Below, piece after piece: positions 48,599 to 51,506 of a stretch of 51,506 nt of DNA (position 1 is the first letter of the stretch; each line of letters starts with the position of its first letter). The translations under genes were made by a program, and so were the position numbers. A model generated the notes under the pieces. It was not told the DNA's origin. It ran no database searches and worked only from the letters and a program-made list of their open reading frames with translations. Origin of the DNA: Clostridia bacterium (lineage in GTDB: Bacteria; Bacillota; Clostridia; Christensenellales; Borkfalkiaceae); contig CAAFVM010000030.1 of assembly GCA_900766495.1 (NCBI GenBank), forward strand, positions 1 through 51,506, given 5' to 3'.

Positions 48599-49845
48599 AA
48601 ATCGTAAAGTCCTTCGAGCAAGCCGTTTACCCATATAATTTTTAACAAGCAGTCGCCTTTCGTCACAAGAGGAGCAACCGACAACGCCTCGTTCCATTGT
48701 TTTTGCGAATAAAGTTTATCAGAAAGTTTTCTTCCCGCAAACACGGTTTTTAAACGCTCTTCGTTAAAAGCTATAAGCTCTTTCTGCTTTTTTATCATAT
48801 CGAAAAGCCCGCTATAAGCCCGCAAACGGCACTTATACTCTTTTATTTCGCTTTGCGAATACAAATAACCCGGCAAAGTATTAGAAATGTGCGAAAAAGG
48901 TATTTTAAATATTTTTTCGGCGCGGTCGGCGGGGCGCGAAACGCTTGGAACATACCCGCAGAAATCGAAATCGCCGTTTAAATAATATTCATATAAGTTT
49001 AAAAGCAAACCGTACGCACGGTATTCGCGCTCGCCCGCAAAACATTCAAGCCCGTAAGCGCCCATAAGTCGAGCCATAACCCGCGCGGGGCTTTCGACAG
49101 GGCAAAAGCGAGCAGCCAACCCGCCGTAAAGTTCGGCAAGAGCAAGCGATTTTACGGCACGCGTTTTAAAATAATCGTTTACAAAGTTTTGCGCGTTATT
49201 TACCGCTTGGTTGCGGTTTTCGGCTTCGTTTTTCTCAAAATGTCCGTCTATAACGTCGTAAACAGCACTTTCGATAAGTAAAAGATTGCTTGCAAGCACC
49301 CTTTTAAGCGAAGCGAGAACCCGCCTTTTTTTCATCGATTTTAAAATTACGGCTTCGTCGGCGATTATCAGGTCGGCGTCGAAAAAACATTCTTCCGCAA
49401 ACGAGAACGCGCCGCTCCCCCCGCCCGAAAAAAGGCAGTCGCCGAGGTCGCAATCGGTAGGCACCGCTAAAAAGCCGAAACGTCTGCCGCCGTTTTCGCA
49501 GGCAAACCTGCCCGCAAGGTATTTGCACGCGCGAACGATTTCGCCGCCGCCAACCGCTATAACGCACGAAGCGGAGGAAAGCTCGGAATAAAGAGCGTTT
49601 AAAAACAACGAATGAACTCCGCCGTCGTCCGCGCAAAAACATACCGTTTGCCCGCCGTAAAGCGAAAACAAACGGTCTTTAATCTGTTTACCCGCGGCAA
49701 AATATGCCGAATCGGCGGTAACAATAATTATTTTTCCTTTCGCCGGATAATCGGAAACGAATTTCGCAACCGCATCTACGGCGTTTCCGTAAACTACCCG
49801 CGTTTTTATAAGGTGTTTTTTTAAAAAATCGTTAATCCTGTTCAT
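48595..49845 (-). CDS. AraM/glycerol-1-phosphate dehydrogenase-like protein lacking the metal ligands
   Basis: The 416-residue protein has the fold order of the dehydroquinate synthase/iron-alcohol dehydrogenase superfamily. GKIIIVTADSAYFAAG starts it, the nucleotide loop CVIAVGGGEIVRACKYLAGR lies near residue 93, and FLAVPTDCDLGD near 125. In AraM-type enzymes the metal is held by an aspartate (GD) and two histidines (SEHxxxH and HG). Here these positions read LKRVLAS, SPARVMARLM and REYRAYG, so all ligands seem lost. The enzyme is likely inactive or works differently. A copy of the conserved-loop element lies inside the gene at 48803-48833, encoding KCRLRAYSGLF. The gene is flanked by PHP-like and HAD-IIA genes. 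Confidence 0.72.
   Translation of the reverse strand: MNRINDFLKKHLIKTRVVYGNAVDAVAKFVSDYPAKGKIIIVTADSAYFAAGKQIKDRLFSLYGGQTVCFCADDGGVHSLFLNALYSELSSASCVIAVGGGEIVRACKYLAGRFACENGGRRFGFLAVPTDCDLGDCLFSGGGSGAFSFAEECFFDADLIIADEAVILKSMKKRRVLASLKRVLASNLLLIESAVYDVIDGHFEKNEAENRNQAVNNAQNFVNDYFKTRAVKSLALAELYGGLAARFCPVESPARVMARLMGAYGLECFAGEREYRAYGLLLNLYEYYLNGDFDFCGYVPSVSRPADRAEKIFKIPFSHISNTLPGYLYSQSEIKEYKCRLRAYSGLFDMIKKQKELIAFNEERLKTVFAGRKLSDKLYSQKQWNEALSVAPLVTKGDCLLKIIWVNGLLEGLYDL
48803..48833. repeat. Conserved-loop element inside a coding sequence, copy 12
   Basis: AAAAGCCC, then GCTATAAGCCCG, then CAAACGGCACT, with the same flanks (AAAAG and GGCACT) as intergenic copies, but here in frame in the AraM-like gene. 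Confidence 0.65.
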
Positions 49846-49879
49846 AAGAGCAGTTCGGCGTTAAGCCGTTTTTAAAAAT

Positions 49880-51061
49880 TTAAGAATTTTTTCCTATTTC
49901 CGAAAAAACGTTTATTCTCTCTTCGAAATCGGCAAGTTTTTCGGCGGTTTTATCAGAGAAAAGCCCGTCTTTGAAACTTTCTTCAACGCTTTTCGCGTTA
50001 CCCAACGCCGCATAAGCGCATTTCAAAAAGCATTTGCGCAAAAACTCGGGCATACTGCTTTCGAATTTATTGCGCGGATATTCCACCTTTTCAAACGGAA
50101 GCGCGAGCATTTTGTTTTTTATAAGAACGTCGGCATAGGAAGCAAGCAAGGCTTCTTCGCAGTCTTTAAGCGCGAAACTCACGGCGTTGCAGCCGTAATT
50201 TTTGGCTTCGAGCGCGAACTTTTCAAATTCTTCGCAAGGCTCGGCTTTATGGTATTCGGCTGCGAACACGAACCCTCCGTTTTTGGCAAGTTCGGCTATT
50301 TTTTCTATGCACGGCAGTTCGTTGTCTACGGCGTAGTCGCGGGAATTATCGCGCAAAATCTGCACTAAATCATATTTATAAAAGGGATTTTTTTCGTCAC
50401 AAAGCAGCTCGTATTCGCGCTCCGAAAGGTCTAAACACATTTTGTCGCGAATAAAATCGGCAAGCGGCTTGCCCATACCGAATTTTTTAATAAGCTTATC
50501 GCTCGCAGCAAGGTAAATGTGCTTTGACATAACGGTGCCTACGCCCTTTTTTGCGGAAACAGGCAAAACGTCCTTTTCGAAATCAACCGAAAGCCCCGCT
50601 TTTTTAAGCCTGCGGTTGAACGCCGCGGTTACCGCCTGAGCTTTTTTTATTCTGCCCGCTCTAAATCCGGACAAAAAAGTTTTTATCTCTTCAAGTTTTT
50701 TATTCGAGCCGTAAAGCGAAACGCCTATTATCTTTTCGCCCGCACGCGCGCGAAGTTCCACCCCGCAAAGGCAGGATATTCCGAATTTGCCGCAGGCTTT
50801 TTCGAACTCTTTAATTCCGCCTATGCTGCCGTAATCGCAAAGCCCGGCAATTTTTATGCCGCGGGTTGCCGCGGAATATGCCGCAAGCGACGGCGAATAA
50901 GGCGAAAACGAATAAAACGAGTGCAAATTTAAATTCACCTCGCCCACGGGGGAAGCGAATTTATCGCCCGACAAAAGCGTTTTCCCCGCACGAGCCACCG
51001 CGAATTTACGCACCGCGCCGAACGAAGAATTAAGTTTTTTAATAAGTAATTCGTTTTGCAT
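49880..51061 (-). CDS. PHP-domain-like protein with degenerate metal site
   Basis: The product is 393 residues from the ATG at 51061, which has GGAGGGAG directly before it; a start eight codons upstream is less likely. Residues about 35-110 look like the start of a PHP domain: VNLNLHSFYSFSPYSPSLAA (normally DLHxHxxxS), GIKIAGLCDYGSIGGIKEF (normally AxTDH) and CLCGVELRA (normally PGIE). Several metal ligands are changed (second H of HxH to F, DH to DY). PHP domains are phosphoesterases or polymerase-associated domains; activity is doubtful here. It is the first gene of the three-gene unit with the AraM-like and HAD-IIA genes (34-bp gap, then ATGA overlap). Confidence 0.72.
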   Translation of the reverse strand: MQNELLIKKLNSSFGAVRKFAVARAGKTLLSGDKFASPVGEVNLNLHSFYSFSPYSPSLAAYSAATRGIKIAGLCDYGSIGGIKEFEKACGKFGISCLCGVELRARAGEKIIGVSLYGSNKKLEEIKTFLSGFRAGRIKKAQAVTAAFNRRLKKAGLSVDFEKDVLPVSAKKGVGTVMSKHIYLAASDKLIKKFGMGKPLADFIRDKMCLDLSEREYELLCDEKNPFYKYDLVQILRDNSRDYAVDNELPCIEKIAELAKNGGFVFAAEYHKAEPCEEFEKFALEAKNYGCNAVSFALKDCEEALLASYADVLIKNKMLALPFEKVEYPRNKFESSMPEFLRKCFLKCAYAALGNAKSVEESFKDGLFSDKTAEKLADFEERINVFSEIGKNS

Positions 51062-51506
51062 ACTCCCTCCGATTAGGGATTCCATTCCTTATCACTAATT
51101 ACCGAAAAGGCGTCTTTTTAGCTCTTTTCCGTGACCGCTCGATTGCCGTACGACGAGTACGGCTGCCTCGCGCTCGCGAAAAATCATATAAAAATGCGCT
51201 CTTTTCGGTGCTAACCCGTTGGCAACCCCGATAGCTGCCATATTTTACGGCATATATTAAACGAAATGCTGCGTTAGCCTCATTTGTAGTATTAGCATAC
51301 AACTGCAATCGGCTGCCTTGCTTTTCATAAATCTATGCCGTAAAATTCGTAACGACTTTAGGGAGCGGGATTTAAGAAGATTTTTAAAAAACGTGAACGC
51401 AGACGTATAGAAATACGACAAGCGAACGTTTTAGAAAAAGGGCTGAAAGCCCGCCCCTAAAGATGGCAGAACCGAGGTTGCCAACGGGTCGTTTTTGCGG
51501 AGAAGA
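51062..51506. other. Non-coding right end with nested inverted repeats
   Basis: No credible gene. Two nested perfect inverted repeats are present: a 14-bp ACCCGTTGGCAACC at 51214-51227 with its complement at 51476-51489, and inside it a 13-bp ATTTTACGGCATA at 51242-51254 with its complement at 51334-51346. Smaller hairpins (GGGCTGAAAGCCC at 51440-51452; CGTACGACGAGTACG at 51148-51162) lie within and beside it. The outer repeat spans about 275 bp. It may be a structured RNA leader or a non-autonomous repeat element; an ORF at 51099-51308 is not convincing. Confidence 0.5.

Noticed and set aside
51099..51308. 69-residue minus-strand ORF at the right end
   Set aside because: It is Arg-rich with no RBS, overlaps the inverted-repeat structures and ends outside any operon; it looks like translated non-coding DNA.

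Overview
The window reads as a chromosomal segment of an anaerobic, low-to-moderate G+C Gram-positive bacterium of class Clostridia. I would guess an uncultured gut lineage near Christensenellales, but the sequence alone does not prove the family. The evidence is an anaerobic class III ribonucleotide reductase, a sensory-type [FeFe] hydrogenase operon, the obg-yhbY-nadD/yqeK-rsfS housekeeping cluster, GGAGG-type ribosome binding sites, TTGACA/TATAAT promoters, and lipoproteins with BspA-type leucine-rich repeats. Most genes lie on the minus strand.

Layout. Positions 1-2.6 kb hold part of a type I restriction-modification operon (hsdM, a small membrane protein gene, then hsdS cut by the window edge). 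Positions 3.0-5.4 kb hold a membrane-anchored HNH protein, an esterase gene remnant, a LOG-family protein and an unknown protein. Positions 5.6-13.1 kb are the most striking part: a tyrosine recombinase gene followed by two large surface-lipoprotein genes. Each lipoprotein gene is preceded by a ~110-120 bp segment that carries a consensus promoter and is bounded by two 29-bp recombination-type sites (13-bp arm, 3-bp centre, 13-bp arm). The two segments are homologous but lie in opposite orientation. In the first the promoter points away from its gene; in the second it points toward its gene. I read this as a two-locus, recombinase-driven promoter inversion (phase variation) system, with lipoprotein A off and lipoprotein B on in this sequence.

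Positions 13.1-18.9 kb carry tRNA-Ala(GGC), pyrophosphatase, a MATE exporter, thymidine kinase, pyrimidine-nucleoside phosphorylase and an ATP-grasp enzyme. Positions 19.5-23.2 kb are a four-gene operon: two [2Fe-2S] thioredoxin-fold proteins, a group C-like [FeFe] hydrogenase with a PAS domain, and a SpoIIE/PP2C-type phosphatase. This looks like a hydrogen- or redox-sensing signalling unit. Positions 23.6-25.2 kb hold a GT8 glycosyltransferase, a 6S-like RNA with clear promoter and terminator, and a small membrane protein. Positions 25.4-31.8 kb are the ribosome-assembly/NAD cluster, with a DeoC-like protein that has lost its catalytic lysine. Positions 32.1-36 kb hold a degenerate biotin-ligase-like protein and a MacB-type ABC transporter. 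Positions 36.7-43.5 kb hold a GH36 alpha-galactosidase, a KDPG aldolase, a thioredoxin-reductase-like flavoprotein without the usual NADPH arginines, and nrdD fused to a glutaredoxin-like domain behind two NrdR boxes. Positions 44-51 kb hold a third LRR lipoprotein, a zinc ribbon protein, an M23 peptidase, an unknown membrane protein, and an AraL/AraM-like pair with a PHP-like protein.

Two kinds of dispersed DNA overlay the genes. The first is a family of about 15 short elements whose core (GCTATAAG, YCSR, TTAACG) forms the loop of many terminator-like hairpins and also appears inside two reading frames. The second is four 'repeat islands' (18.9-19.4, 23.2-23.6, 36.1-36.7 and 43.8-44.0 kb) built from the same modular repeats.
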